Shown: positions 1 to 8,148, numbered from the stretch's first letter. The stretch: 56,934 nucleotides of DNA from Caulobacter sp. SLTY (GCF_009905535.1 NZ_JAAALA010000028.1:1-56934), one strand, 5' to 3'. Notes: generated by a model not told the origin, from the sequence alone. Numbers and translations: made by a program.

Positions 1-65
1 GTACTGCGGCGGCGGGGGCGGCGCCGCCGGTTGAACCGCCGCCGCCGCCCCCGCCGCCGCAGTAC
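1..65. repeat. Terminal GC-rich hairpin: 23-bp inverted repeat with 19-base loop
   Basis: Bases 1-23 are the exact reverse complement of bases 43-65, leaving a 19-base loop (24-42) that contains the smaller palindrome cggttgaaccg. It lies in codons for the Pro-rich linker of the OmpA-type protein. Bases 1-23 may be native linker or the first bases of another fold-back, so the outer boundary of the contig is uncertain. Confidence 0.8.
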
Positions 66-401
66 GAAGCGCGCGAGTTCATCGTCTACTTCCCGTTCGA
101 CCAGTCGATCCTGACTGCGGACGCCCAGGCGGTGGTCTCTGAAGCGGCCCAGTACGCTCAGGCCGGTGGCGCGACCCAGATCGTGGTCGTCGGTCACGCC
201 GACACCTCGGGCTCGGCCAAGTACAACGTCGGCCTGTCGCAGCGCCGGTCCAAGGCCGTCGCTGACGCCCTGGTCGGTCTCGGCGTCGACAGCTCCAAGC
301 TGTCGGTCGACTGGAAGGGTGAAACCTCCCCCGCGGTCGCCACCGGCGACGGCGTGAAGGAGCCCCTGAACCGCCGCTCGACGATCTCGATCAACTTCTG
401 A
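3..401 (+). CDS. OmpA-family outer membrane protein, C-terminal part (5' truncated)
   Basis: Peptidoglycan-binding OmpA C-terminal domain that tethers the outer membrane to the cell wall non-covalently. The frame is open from base 3 and encodes 132 residues. It begins with a short Ala-rich stretch, then a Pro-rich linker (residues 8-19), then the OmpA-like fold starting around FIVYFPFDQS (26-35). The conserved core GHADTSGS (64-71) and the helix YNVGLSQRRSKAV (74-86), which carry the diaminopimelate-binding Asp and Arg positions of the family, are both present. It ends in RRSTISINF. The N-terminal domain (probably a beta-barrel or secreted region) lies outside the window. The first 7 codons overlap a 23-bp inverted repeat and may not be native. 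A strong intrinsic terminator follows 25 bases after the stop, so this is the end of a transcription unit. Confidence 0.93.
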   Translation, partial: TAAAGAAPPVEPPPPPPPPQYEAREFIVYFPFDQSILTADAQAVVSEAAQYAQAGGATQIVVVGHADTSGSAKYNVGLSQRRSKAVADALVGLGVDSSKLSVDWKGETSPAVATGDGVKEPLNRRSTISINF

Positions 402-425
402 TCCGATCGACGACTGAAGTAAGCG

Positions 426-453
426 AAGGGCCCGGAGCAATCCGGGCCCTTTT
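426..453 (+). terminator. Rho-independent terminator after the OmpA gene
   Basis: An 11-bp perfect stem (AAGGGCCCGGA / TCCGGGCCCTT) with loop gcaa, followed by a run of four T. It starts 25 bases after the OmpA stop codon. Its core is identical to the terminator after exbD at 25528-25557. Confidence 0.9.
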
Positions 454-589
454 GCTATTCCGGCCTCGCGCGACGCGAATGGTGGTGGGGGCCGGGGGAC
501 AATCTGCCCCATGAACAAAGTTTAACGCGCTCCAATGTCCCGCCCCTGGCATGGTTTGGCCACAAATTCACGCCAGAGGCCCTGGATTC

Positions 590-2725
590 ATGAAAACCCT
601 GCTTCTCAGCGCCGCCGCCGCGGCCGCCCTCACCCTCGCGGTCGCCTCCGCCAGCGCCAACGACGCCGGCCACGAGGACCACCTCTGTCTGGACGAGGCT
701 TGCGTCACCCAATCGCTATTCGAGTTCGCGGAAGCCGCCCCCGGCGGCGCCGCCCCGATCAGCCTGGAGAGCCCGCGCTACGGGACCTGGGGCTTCGACA
801 TGACCGGCCGCGACCCGGCCGCCAAGCCGGGCGAGGATTTCTACCGCTTCGCCAACGGCGCGTGGGACGACCGCACTCAGATCCCCTCGGACCGCACCCG
901 CTTCGGCAACTTCGACGCCCTGGCCATCCTCTCCGAGGCCCGCGTCCGCTCGATCCTCGAGGACGCCGCCGCCGGGAAGGTGCAGGACAAGGACGCGGCC
1001 AAGATCGGCGCCGCCTGGACCACCTTCATGGACGAGGCCGGCGCTGAAAAGCTCGATGCCAAGCCGATCGCTCCCAAGCTTGCCGCCATCCGCAAGGTGA
1101 AGAGCCATGACGACATGGCCGCGCTGCAGGGCAAGTCGCTGGGCGGCGGCGGCTACCAGTCGATCCTCGGCGTCGGCATCGCGGACGATGCCAAGAACCC
1201 CAGCCGTTACGCGGTCTACGCCGGGACCGGCGGCATGGGCCTGCCCGATCGCGACTACTATCTGGACGCCAAGTTCGCGGACAAGAAGGCCGCCTATGAG
1301 GCCTACATTGCCCAGATGCTGACCATGGTGGGATGGGACAACCCCGCCCAGGCCGCCAAGGACATCGTCGCCTACGAGACGCGTATCGCCGAGGCGACCT
1401 GGTCCCGCGCAGAGCGTCGCAACCGCGACAAGACCTACAATCCCAAGACCCTGGCCGAGCTGCAGCAGATCAGCCCCGGCTTTGCCTGGAACCGCTATTT
1501 CGCCGAGAGCGGCCTGCCGGCGCGTGAACAGGTGATCGTCACCACCGATACCGCCTTCCCCAAACTGGCGGCCGTCTACGCCGAGACCTCGCTCGACACC
1601 CTCAAGGCCTGGCAGGCTTTCCACATCGCCGACGGCGCCGCCCCGTTGCTGTCCAAGCGCTTCGTGGACGCTCATTTCGAATTCCGCGGCAAGACCCTGA
1701 ATGGCCAGCCGGAGCAGCAGCCCCGCTGGAAGCGCGGCGTCGCCTACGTCAACGGCCTGATGGGCGAGAGCGTCGGCCGCGTCTATGTCGCCCGCTACTT
1801 CCCGCCGGAGTCCAAGGCCAAGATGGACGCCCTGGTCGGCGACATCCGCATGGCCATGAAGCTGCGCATCGAAAAACTTGAGTGGATGGGCCCGGAGACC
1901 AAGGTCAAGGCGCTCGACAAGCTGGCCAAGTTCGGCGTGAAGATCGGCTATCCGACCGTCTGGAAGGACTATTCCAAGCTCAAGGTCGTCTCCGGCGACC
2001 TGTACGGCAACGCCAACCGCGCCGCCGCCTGGGACTGGGACCGCCGCGTCGCCCGCATCGACAAGCCGGTGGACAAGGCCGAATGGTCGATGACGCCCCA
2101 GACGGTCAACGCCTACTACAACAGCGTCAAGAACGAGATCGTCTTCCCGGCCGCCATCCTGCAGGCCCCCTTCTTCCACCCCGACGCCGATCCGGCCATC
2201 AACTACGGCGGCATCGGCGGAGTGATCGGCCACGAGATCAGCCACGGCTTCGACGATCAGGGCAGCAAGTCCAACGGCGACGGGGTGCTGACCAATTGGT
2301 GGGCGCCCGAGGACGAGGCCAAGTTCAAGGCCCAGGGCGACCGGCTGGACGCCCAGTACAGCCTGTTCGAGCCGCTGCCCGGCCACAAGGTCAACGGCCG
2401 CCTGACCCTGGGCGAGAACATCGGCGACATGGGCGGCCTCAGCCTGGCCCTCGACGCCTACCGAATCTCGCTGCACGGCAAGCCCTCGCCGGTCCTGGAC
2501 GGGACCACCGGCGACCAGCGGGTGTTCTACGGCTGGGCGCAGGTGTGGCGCTCGAAGATTCGCGACGAGGCGCTCAAGCAGCGCCTGGTCAGCGACAGCC
2601 ACAGCCCCGGCTACTACCGCGTCAACGGCACCATCCGGAACATCGACGCCTGGTACGAGGCGTTCGGCGTAAAGGAAGGCGACAAGCTGTACGTCAAGCC
2701 GGAAGACCGGGTCCGGATCTGGTAG
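590..2725 (+). CDS. M13 family zinc metallopeptidase (neprilysin/PepO-like), secreted
   Basis: A 711-residue endopeptidase of the neprilysin family that cleaves oligopeptides, probably in the periplasm. A signal peptide is clear: MKTLLL, an Ala/Leu-rich core and a cut near SASA-ND (about residue 23). The M13 N-terminal domain fills roughly residues 65-450. The catalytic domain follows, with the zinc motif HEISH (548-552) and the third ligand and its Asp partner in GENIGDMGG (E609, D613). The spacing of about 60 residues between them fits neprilysin. The substrate-binding NAYY segment lies upstream of the zinc site, and the protein ends at VKPEDRVRIW as usual for bacterial members. The ATG at 590 is chosen because it starts the signal peptide; an upstream in-frame ATG (551) would add 13 residues before it. 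It stands alone and is followed by a terminator at 2749. Confidence 0.97.
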   Translation: MKTLLLSAAAAAALTLAVASASANDAGHEDHLCLDEACVTQSLFEFAEAAPGGAAPISLESPRYGTWGFDMTGRDPAAKPGEDFYRFANGAWDDRTQIPSDRTRFGNFDALAILSEARVRSILEDAAAGKVQDKDAAKIGAAWTTFMDEAGAEKLDAKPIAPKLAAIRKVKSHDDMAALQGKSLGGGGYQSILGVGIADDAKNPSRYAVYAGTGGMGLPDRDYYLDAKFADKKAAYEAYIAQMLTMVGWDNPAQAAKDIVAYETRIAEATWSRAERRNRDKTYNPKTLAELQQISPGFAWNRYFAESGLPAREQVIVTTDTAFPKLAAVYAETSLDTLKAWQAFHIADGAAPLLSKRFVDAHFEFRGKTLNGQPEQQPRWKRGVAYVNGLMGESVGRVYVARYFPPESKAKMDALVGDIRMAMKLRIEKLEWMGPETKVKALDKLAKFGVKIGYPTVWKDYSKLKVVSGDLYGNANRAAAWDWDRRVARIDKPVDKAEWSMTPQTVNAYYNSVKNEIVFPAAILQAPFFHPDADPAINYGGIGGVIGHEISHGFDDQGSKSNGDGVLTNWWAPEDEAKFKAQGDRLDAQYSLFEPLPGHKVNGRLTLGENIGDMGGLSLALDAYRISLHGKPSPVLDGTTGDQRVFYGWAQVWRSKIRDEALKQRLVSDSHSPGYYRVNGTIRNIDAWYEAFGVKEGDKLYVKPEDRVRIW

Positions 2726-2748
2726 GACCCAGGCAAATCAACGGGAAC

Positions 2749-2775
2749 AGGGCGGCCTGACGGGCCGCCCTTTTT
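2749..2775 (+). terminator. Rho-independent terminator after the M13 peptidase gene
   Basis: A 9-bp perfect stem (AGGGCGGCC / GGCCGCCCT), loop tgacg, then five T, starting 24 bases after the peptidase stop. The convergent esterase gene ends just beyond it. Confidence 0.88.
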
Positions 2776-2783
2776 CTATCCGG

Positions 2784-3824
2784 TCAGGCGATCTTGCCCT
2801 CGAACCCCTGGCGCAACAGCCCGGCAATCTCGCGGCAGGCGATGTCGGCCGGCGGGATGGCGCCGCCGAAGGCGGTAAAGCCGTGGCCCAGGCCGTCGTA
2901 GCAGCGATAGAGCACCGGAACGCCGGCGGCCTTCAGCCGCCGGGCGTAGGCCTCGCACTGGTCGACCAGGGGATCGAATCCGGCGGTGACCACGATGGCC
3001 GGGGCCAGGCCGCTGAGGTCCTCTGACCGGATCGGCGACAGGCGCGGGTCGGCCGGATCGTCCTGCGGGCTCATGTAGTGGTCCATGAACCAGCTCATAG
3101 TCTCGCGCGACAGCGGGTAGGCGTCGGCATAGGTGCTCATCGACTGGGTCTCGGAGGCCACGTCGACGGCAGGATAGACCAGCAGCTGCAGCGCCGGCTG
3201 CGGCTCGCCGGTGCGCTTCATCTCCTGACAGAGGATGGCGGCGAAATTGCCCCCCATCGAGTCGCCTGCGATGGCCAGGCGGCCGCTCTCGGCCCCGAAG
3301 CGGGCAGTGTTGTCCCGGGCCCAGCGCCAGGCGGCCAGCATGTCGTCCAGCCCGGCCGGGAACTTGTGTTCGGGCGCCAGCCGATAGTCCACCGAAAGCA
3401 CCGCGCAACGCGCCAGCTTGCTGAGGATCGAGCAGAAGGCGTGGTGGGTCTCCAGGTCGCCGATCACCCCGCCGCCCATATGAGCATGGACCAGCAGCGG
3501 CGCGTCCGGATCCTGATCGGTTGGCCGGTAGGCGCGGGCCCTCACCTCGCCCTCGCCGCCGGGGACCATCAGGTTCTCGATCGTCACCCCGGGTTCGGCC
3601 CCGGCCGCCAGCAGGGCCATGCCCTGGGCGGCGCCGGCGCGGCCCTCCTGGGCGGTCAAGGTCGACATGGCTGGCATGGCCCTGGCCTGGGCGGCCAGGA
3701 ACTGGAACCGGGGATCGAGCGTCCGCCCCCCCTGGTAGACCGCCGAGCCCCCCGACATCAGCCGCAAGACCGGAGTCGGCAGGGACAGCAGGGTCTTCAG
3801 CACCAGCTTGCGGACGTCGGCCAT
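2784..3824 (-). CDS. Alpha/beta hydrolase, hormone-sensitive-lipase (HSL) type esterase
   Basis: A 346-residue carboxylic-ester hydrolase of the HSL (bacterial family IV) group. Visible motifs are the oxyanion-hole sequence HMGGG (115-119, a variant of HGGG), the nucleophile elbow GDSMGG with Ser189, the acid Asp284 in AGFDPLVD, and the catalytic His314 in GLGHGF. VDYRLAPEHKFPA (145-157) is also typical of the family. There is no signal peptide, so it acts in the cytoplasm on short-chain esters; the substrate is not predictable. It is the second gene of an operon: the upstream TetR gene stops one base before this ATG (TGA-G-ATG), so the two are co-translated and the esterase is likely the regulator's target. 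Confidence 0.95.
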   Translation of the reverse strand: MADVRKLVLKTLLSLPTPVLRLMSGGSAVYQGGRTLDPRFQFLAAQARAMPAMSTLTAQEGRAGAAQGMALLAAGAEPGVTIENLMVPGGEGEVRARAYRPTDQDPDAPLLVHAHMGGGVIGDLETHHAFCSILSKLARCAVLSVDYRLAPEHKFPAGLDDMLAAWRWARDNTARFGAESGRLAIAGDSMGGNFAAILCQEMKRTGEPQPALQLLVYPAVDVASETQSMSTYADAYPLSRETMSWFMDHYMSPQDDPADPRLSPIRSEDLSGLAPAIVVTAGFDPLVDQCEAYARRLKAAGVPVLYRCYDGLGHGFTAFGGAIPPADIACREIAGLLRQGFEGKIA

Positions 3825-3825
3825 C

Positions 3826-4452
3826 TCAGGGCTCCCGCAGGCGCGGCAGGGCGGGCAGGCCGCCCAGGATCATCCGCGCCGCAAAGTCCGCCGCCGCCGC
3901 CGTGTCGATCGGCCGGCGCATCAGCATCCGCTCTCCCACCTCCCGCGCCATGGCGATGCAGGCGGCGGTCAGATAGTCGGCATCGACGCGCGGCGCCCCG
4001 CCCCGCTCGATGGCGGCGGTGAAGGCCTCGCGCACCTCCTCGAACACCCGCTCCATTTCGGGCGTCTCCATCGAGACATGCGGGTGACGCTCGCCGATCG
4101 GCCGGCGGGCCTGCCAGCTCTCATGCTCATCGGCGAGAAAGTCGAAATAGGCCTGGATGGCGGCGCGCAGATAGCCTTCGAAGTCCTCCGCCTGCTCCCA
4201 GCAGGCCCGTAGGATCGGGCGGAAGCGCCGGGCGCCGTCGTCGGCCAGGGCCTCGAAGACCTCCTCGCGTGACCGGAAGTAGTTGTAGAAGGCGCCCACC
4301 GACAGCTCGGTGCGCCGGATGATGTCGCGCACCGTCGCCGTCTCATAGCCAAGCTCTGCGAACACCTCCCGCGCCGCATCGAGGATCGCCTGGCGATTGG
4401 CCAGCTTGGTCTGTTCGCGCTTACCTGTGGAAAGGACAGTGGTCGGACTCAT
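3826..4452 (-). CDS. TetR/AcrR family transcriptional regulator
   Basis: A 208-residue TetR-type repressor. The DNA-binding helix-turn-helix covers about residues 20-66: ILDAAREVFAELGYETATV, then VGAFYNYFRSREEVFEAL, where the F-Y-N-Y-F recognition helix is diagnostic. The rest is an all-helical ligand-binding domain with no assignable ligand. It is the first gene of a two-gene operon with the HSL-type esterase and is divergent from another TetR gene at 4582, with a 129-base shared promoter region. Autoregulation and control of the esterase are expected from the layout but not demonstrated. Confidence 0.94.
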   Translation of the reverse strand: MSPTTVLSTGKREQTKLANRQAILDAAREVFAELGYETATVRDIIRRTELSVGAFYNYFRSREEVFEALADDGARRFRPILRACWEQAEDFEGYLRAAIQAYFDFLADEHESWQARRPIGERHPHVSMETPEMERVFEEVREAFTAAIERGGAPRVDADYLTAACIAMAREVGERMLMRRPIDTAAAADFAARMILGGLPALPRLREP

Positions 4453-4506
4453 CGTCCCGCGAGGCTAGCAGGCCTTGGCGCGGTCGCGAAAAGGAATTGC
4501 GTCGCA

Positions 4507-4529
4507 CTCCCGCTTTGCGCGAAAGGGAG
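4507..4529. promoter_or_regulatory. Candidate TetR operator: imperfect inverted repeat between divergent regulators
   Basis: CTCCC-g-CTTT / gcgcg / AAAG-GGAG forms a 23-base imperfect dyad with one bulged G, in the 129-base gap between two divergent TetR genes. Position and length suit a TetR-family operator, but the match is judged by symmetry alone. Confidence 0.35.
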
Positions 4530-4581
4530 GTAGGGTCACGAGTACCCGGCGCGTAGAGCCGGATTTTGGGGTGCGGGGAAG

Positions 4582-5226
4582 ATGTCTATCGCCGATCAAG
4601 GCGAGCTCCGGGAGCACCGCAGCGCGCGCGCCGACCAGCGCCGCCGCCAGATTCTCGACGCCGCCCGCAAGCTTGTGAACGAAAAAGGCTTCGCCTGCCG
4701 GATGGACGAGGTGGCCGCCGCGGTCGGTGTCACCAAGCCGGCGGTCTATCGCTATTTCCCCGGCAAGGACGTGCTGATCCAGGCGATGCTGGAGGAGGAT
4801 CTGGTGATCCCCACCCGCGCCCTGACCGCCAGGATCGCCGCCTACAAGGGGCCGATCCGGGGCCTGCTGGAAATCTTCGCCGAGGGCACCCTGAAGATCC
4901 AGGAGGGCGGCCTGGCTCGCGGCTACATGGCCCTGGCGATGGACGAATCGGCCCGACGGCCAGACGTCGCCAGCCTGATCCGCGACCAGGTGCTGGGCCC
5001 CAGCGTCGGCACGGTTTCCCATGCCTTCGCCAAGTCCATCGCCTCCGGCGAGCTCAAGCCGACCAGCGACCCGGTCATGATGGTGCGCCTGTTCTTCGCC
5101 CCCTTCATGCAGATCGCCCTGGTGCGCGGCGGCTTCGGGGTGCCCATGACCCCCGAGGAATACCGCCCCTACGCCCAGTTCCACATCGACGCCTTCCTGC
5201 GGGCGTTCGGGGCCGAGGGGGCGTAA
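4582..5226 (+). CDS. TetR/AcrR family transcriptional regulator
   Basis: A 214-residue TetR-type repressor, different from its divergent neighbour. The helix-turn-helix spans about residues 21-65: ILDAARKLVNEKGFACRMDEV, then VTKPAVYRYFPGKDVLIQAML, with the classic A-V-Y-R-Y-F recognition helix. The C-terminal part resembles TetR C-terminal domains of the AefR type (conserved segments EGGLARGYMALAMDESARRPDV and FAKSIASGELKPTSDP). A G-rich ribosome-binding sequence (ggggaag) ends just before the ATG. It is transcribed alone and converges with the amidohydrolase gene; only a short hairpin separates the two stops. The target genes are not evident. Confidence 0.93.
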   Translation: MSIADQGELREHRSARADQRRRQILDAARKLVNEKGFACRMDEVAAAVGVTKPAVYRYFPGKDVLIQAMLEEDLVIPTRALTARIAAYKGPIRGLLEIFAEGTLKIQEGGLARGYMALAMDESARRPDVASLIRDQVLGPSVGTVSHAFAKSIASGELKPTSDPVMMVRLFFAPFMQIALVRGGFGVPMTPEEYRPYAQFHIDAFLRAFGAEGA

Positions 5227-5235
5227 CCACTGTCG

Positions 5236-5253
5236 TCCCCCGCAAGCGGGGGA
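5236..5253. repeat. Short GC hairpin between convergent genes
   Basis: TCCCCCGC-aa-GCGGGGGA, an 18-base perfect dyad in the 40-base gap between two convergent stop codons. There is no T-tract, so it is not a textbook terminator. It resembles the end hairpins (A and D) of the larger intergenic element at 21206 and 25352. Confidence 0.6.
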
Positions 5254-5266
5254 GGATGGGGCCAGC

Positions 5267-6583
5267 CTAGTCCTCGCGGTAGACCACCCCGCCCTTCATC
5301 ACGAAGCTGACCCGTTCCAGCACCGTCACATCGGCCAGGGGATCGCCCTTTACCGCCACGATGTCGGCCGCCTTGCCGGCGGTGAGCGAGCCGACGAGGC
5401 CTGACAGGCCCAGGTGCTCCGCCGCCCAGACGGTGGCCGCTCGGATGGCGTCCAGCGGGCTCATCCCGGCCTTGACCAGCAGGGCGAACTCCTGGGCGTT
5501 CTGACCATGCGGCGACACACCGCTGTCGGTGCCGAAGGCGATCTTCACCCCGCCGGTGTGGGCGCGGCGGGCCATGTCCAGCATCTTCGGCCCGGCCTCC
5601 AGGGCCTTGGCCTTTACGGCGGGCACCATCCAGGTGTCGGGCTTGGCCGCTTCGCGGGCCACGAAATCGCCGGCCAGCAGGGTGGGCACCAGCCAGGCGC
5701 CGCTCGACTTGAACAGCTTGATCGATTCCGCATCCAGGTAGGTGCCGTGCTCGATGGAATCGCCGCCGGCCTTGAGGAAGGTGTTGATGCCGTCCCCGCC
5801 GTGGGCGTGGGCGGTCACCTTGCGGCCCATGGAGTGGGCGGCCTCGACGATGGCCTCGATCTCGTCCTCGCTGAACTGTTGGGCCAGGCCCGCGGCTGTC
5901 GGCGACAGCACCCCGCCGGTGGCGGTGATCTTGATGATGTCCGCCCCGGCCCGCACCTGCTCGCGGGTGGCCCGGCGGCAGTCGTCCGCCCCCGAACAGA
6001 CCGAGGAGCCGCGGAACAGGTGGACATAGCCTTCCGGCACGCCGTTCGCATCGTCCCCATGGCCGCCATGCACCGACACCGAATCCCCGGCCGCGATCAG
6101 CCGGGCCCCGGCCACCTTGCCGGACGCGATGGCCCCGCGCAGGGCGAAGATCACCTCATTGGGGGCGCCGAGGTCGGCCACGGTGGTGAAGCCGGCGCGC
6201 AGGGTGATGCCCGCATAGTTGGCGCCGTCCAGCGCGAGGTCGGATTTGGTCTTGGTGTAGCGCTCAAGCGCCCCGGCTGGCCCGTTCTGGCTGGTGATGT
6301 GCACGTGGCTATCGATCAGGCCAGGCAGCACGAAGCTATCCTTGAGGTCGACCACCTTGGCCCCCGGCGCCGAGGTGTAGCCGTTCTCGACCCGCAGCAC
6401 CTTGCCGTCCTGGATCACCAGGGTCTTCTGCGTCTCCACCTTGCCCGAGGCCGGATCGGCCAACAGGCGGCCGGCCTGGACGTAGGTCAGCGGACTGGCC
6501 GGCGCCTGGGCGGTGGCGCCGGTGGTGAGCGCGATCGCGCCGAACGCGGCGGCGACGAGGCCAGCCTTGAGGGTGGATTTCAT
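5267..6583 (-). CDS. Secreted metal-dependent amidohydrolase (Xaa-Pro dipeptidase/imidazolonepropionase-like)
   Basis: A 438-residue amidohydrolase-superfamily enzyme with a cleavable signal peptide (cut near ATAQA-PAS, residue 27), so probably periplasmic. The binuclear metal site is complete: HVH (H93, H95) after the beta-strand VLPGLIDS, a candidate carboxylated lysine K218 in ADIIKITATGG, H259 and H261 in TAHAHGG, H279 in SIEHGTY, and catalytic D353 in FGTDSGVSPHG. The C-terminal small domain (SLTAGKAADIVAVKGDPLADV) is typical. Relatives cleave Xaa-Pro or Xaa-Arg/Lys dipeptides, or carbamate/imide bonds; sequence alone does not decide. The ATG at 6583 has a good ribosome-binding site (cagggg, 9 bases upstream) and starts the signal peptide; the frame is open 10 codons further. 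It is downstream of, and in the same direction as, the phosphotransferase gene, but a hairpin terminator lies between. Confidence 0.94.
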   Translation of the reverse strand: MKSTLKAGLVAAAFGAIALTTGATAQAPASPLTYVQAGRLLADPASGKVETQKTLVIQDGKVLRVENGYTSAPGAKVVDLKDSFVLPGLIDSHVHITSQNGPAGALERYTKTKSDLALDGANYAGITLRAGFTTVADLGAPNEVIFALRGAIASGKVAGARLIAAGDSVSVHGGHGDDANGVPEGYVHLFRGSSVCSGADDCRRATREQVRAGADIIKITATGGVLSPTAAGLAQQFSEDEIEAIVEAAHSMGRKVTAHAHGGDGINTFLKAGGDSIEHGTYLDAESIKLFKSSGAWLVPTLLAGDFVAREAAKPDTWMVPAVKAKALEAGPKMLDMARRAHTGGVKIAFGTDSGVSPHGQNAQEFALLVKAGMSPLDAIRAATVWAAEHLGLSGLVGSLTAGKAADIVAVKGDPLADVTVLERVSFVMKGGVVYRED

Positions 6584-6635
6584 TTGATACGGCCCCTGAA
6601 TAGTTCGGCGCACACTGCACTGTCAGAGCCACCCC

Positions 6636-6663
6636 AAACAACCCTTCTCCCTGAGGGAGAAGG
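6636..6663 (-). terminator. Hairpin terminator after the phosphotransferase gene
   Basis: Perfect 9-bp stem CCTTCTCCC / GGGAGAAGG (6643-6663) with loop tga, followed on the minus strand by T-rich gttgtttg. It lies 24 bases after the phosphotransferase stop. The stem also resembles end hairpins of the intergenic repeat family. Confidence 0.65.
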
Positions 6664-6686
6664 AGGGGCCCGCCCCAACGTTGTGA

Positions 6687-7766
6687 TTACGCCCCCGCCT
6701 TCTGGGCGAACTCCCAGGCGCCCTTGGCCAGCACCGGCACCCGGGCTTCCATTGTCGCGGCATGGGCCGAGTTGGCCGTGCCGTCGCGCACTCGCCCGAC
6801 GATGCCCTGGCAGATGCCGGCCAGGCGGAACAGGTTGTAGGAGAAGTACCAGTCGAGGTTGGGCAGGCCGTCGCGGCCGGTTGCCTTGCAGTACTGCGCC
6901 ACCGCCTCGTCGATGGTCGGGATGCCATAGGCGGTCAGGTCGTCGATGCCCGACAGCCCGCCGCGCTCCTGGCTGGGCATGACCCAGCTCATCAGGAAGT
7001 AGCTGAAGTCGGCCAGCGGGTTGCCCAGGGTCGACAGCTCCCAGTCCAGCACCGCCGCCACCTTCTGTTCGGTGGGGTGCAGGATCATGTTGTCGAGCCG
7101 GTAGTCGCCATGGACGATCGAGGTCTGGTCGTCCTCGGGCGTATGGTCCGGGAACCAGGCGATCAGCTTGTTCATCTCGGGGATGACGCTGGTTTCAGAC
7201 GCCTGGTACTGCTTGGTCCAGCGGCTGACCTGGCGGGCGAAATAGTTGCCGGGCTTGCCGTAGTCCTCCAGCCCGATGGCCTTGTAATCGACGTTGTGCA
7301 GGGCCGCGAGCGTGCCGATTTCGGCCTCATAGATCTTGCGGCGGTCGGCGGGGCTGTAGTCGGGCAGGGTCCCGTCCCACAGGATGCGGCCCTCCACCTG
7401 CTCCATGACGTAGAAGATGGTCCCCAGCACGCTCTCGTCGAGGCAGAGGGCATAGGCCTTGGCGACAGGGAAGTTGACCTTGTTGAGGGCCGAAATCACC
7501 GTGTACTCGCGGTCCACCGCATGGGCGCTGGGCAACAGTTTGCCCGGAGGCTTGCGGCGCAGGACGTAGCGTTGGCCGGGGGTGACCAGCTGATAGGTCG
7601 GGTTGGACTGGCCGCCCTTGAACTTGCGGATTTCCAGCGGACCCTTGAAGCCCTCGACGTTGGCCTGCAGCCACGGCAGCAGCTTCTCGGCGTCGATCCA
7701 GGTGCGTTCGTCGAGCGGCTCGGTGCCGCTGTTCAGGTCCTGGGCGCTCGGCGCGGCGTCAGCCAT
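6687..7766 (-). CDS. Phosphotransferase family protein (APH domain, ACAD10-like)
   Basis: A 359-residue protein with the aminoglycoside-phosphotransferase kinase-like fold. Motifs are an N-terminal nucleotide-binding region (KFKGGQSNPTYQL, 48-60; VLRRKPPG, 68-75), the Brenner motif HGDYRLDN (219-226, catalytic Asp221 and Asn226), and the metal-binding DWE (Asp241) followed by STLGNPLADFSYFL. This subgroup, with the PG.LLPSAHAVDREY segment, matches the phosphotransferase domain linked to acyl-CoA dehydrogenases such as ACAD10, which phosphorylates hydroxyacyl-CoA intermediates; small-molecule kinase activity is therefore more likely than antibiotic resistance. ATG at 7766 follows a weak ribosome-binding site (cgggaaacgacc). 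No acyl-CoA dehydrogenase gene is adjacent here. Confidence 0.92.
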   Translation of the reverse strand: MADAAPSAQDLNSGTEPLDERTWIDAEKLLPWLQANVEGFKGPLEIRKFKGGQSNPTYQLVTPGQRYVLRRKPPGKLLPSAHAVDREYTVISALNKVNFPVAKAYALCLDESVLGTIFYVMEQVEGRILWDGTLPDYSPADRRKIYEAEIGTLAALHNVDYKAIGLEDYGKPGNYFARQVSRWTKQYQASETSVIPEMNKLIAWFPDHTPEDDQTSIVHGDYRLDNMILHPTEQKVAAVLDWELSTLGNPLADFSYFLMSWVMPSQERGGLSGIDDLTAYGIPTIDEAVAQYCKATGRDGLPNLDWYFSYNLFRLAGICQGIVGRVRDGTANSAHAATMEARVPVLAKGAWEFAQKAGA

Positions 7767-7856
7767 GGTCGTTTCCCGTTTCGTACGCTTGTTTGAAGTT
7801 GGCGCACTTTAGCGGGGGCGATGGGGGGCGCAAGGATGACCATGCGGCGGGTCATC

Positions 7857-8144
7857 TCAGCGGCTTAGGCGGGCGAGAAGCCCGGCCACCTTTGGCTCAG
7901 CCCAGCCCACATACATCGGCCAGAACGGCAAGATGAGAAACCAAGCCGCCACGACAGCCACCCACGGTCCGAAATCGGAGCCCAGGTCGAGGGAGACAGT
8001 CCGCGCAAGAAAGTCGTTTATCAGCGCGCCAGCGGCGCGGAAGAGCGGCTCGCCGATATAAAGGACGGCACTCCAGACCAAGACAACGGGAGCCAGCAGG
8101 CCTAGTTGGACCAGCAGGCCCGGCTCGCCTGGCTTCTCGGTCAT
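7857..8144 (-). CDS. Small membrane protein, unknown function (95 aa)
   Basis: A 95-residue protein with two predicted membrane helices (about residues 11-31, LGLLAPVVLVWSAVLYIG, and 59-80, GPWVAVVAAWFLILPFWPMY). No family recognised. It starts 4 bases after the stop of the 72-aa membrane protein, which itself overlaps mnmA, so the three form one translationally coupled unit. Its base composition is somewhat lower in GC than its neighbours. Confidence 0.75.
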   Translation of the reverse strand: MTEKPGEPGLLVQLGLLAPVVLVWSAVLYIGEPLFRAAGALINDFLARTVSLDLGSDFGPWVAVVAAWFLILPFWPMYVGWAEPKVAGLLARLSR

Positions 8145-8148
8145 TCGA

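Noticed and set aside
4533..4547. GGGT...ACCC dyad upstream of the 214-aa TetR gene
   Set aside because: Arms of only four bases; the neighbouring 23-base dyad is a better candidate.
6687..7766. Aminoglycoside resistance gene
   Set aside because: The APH fold is present, but the sequence pattern fits ACAD10-like phosphotransferases, and there is no resistance-gene context.
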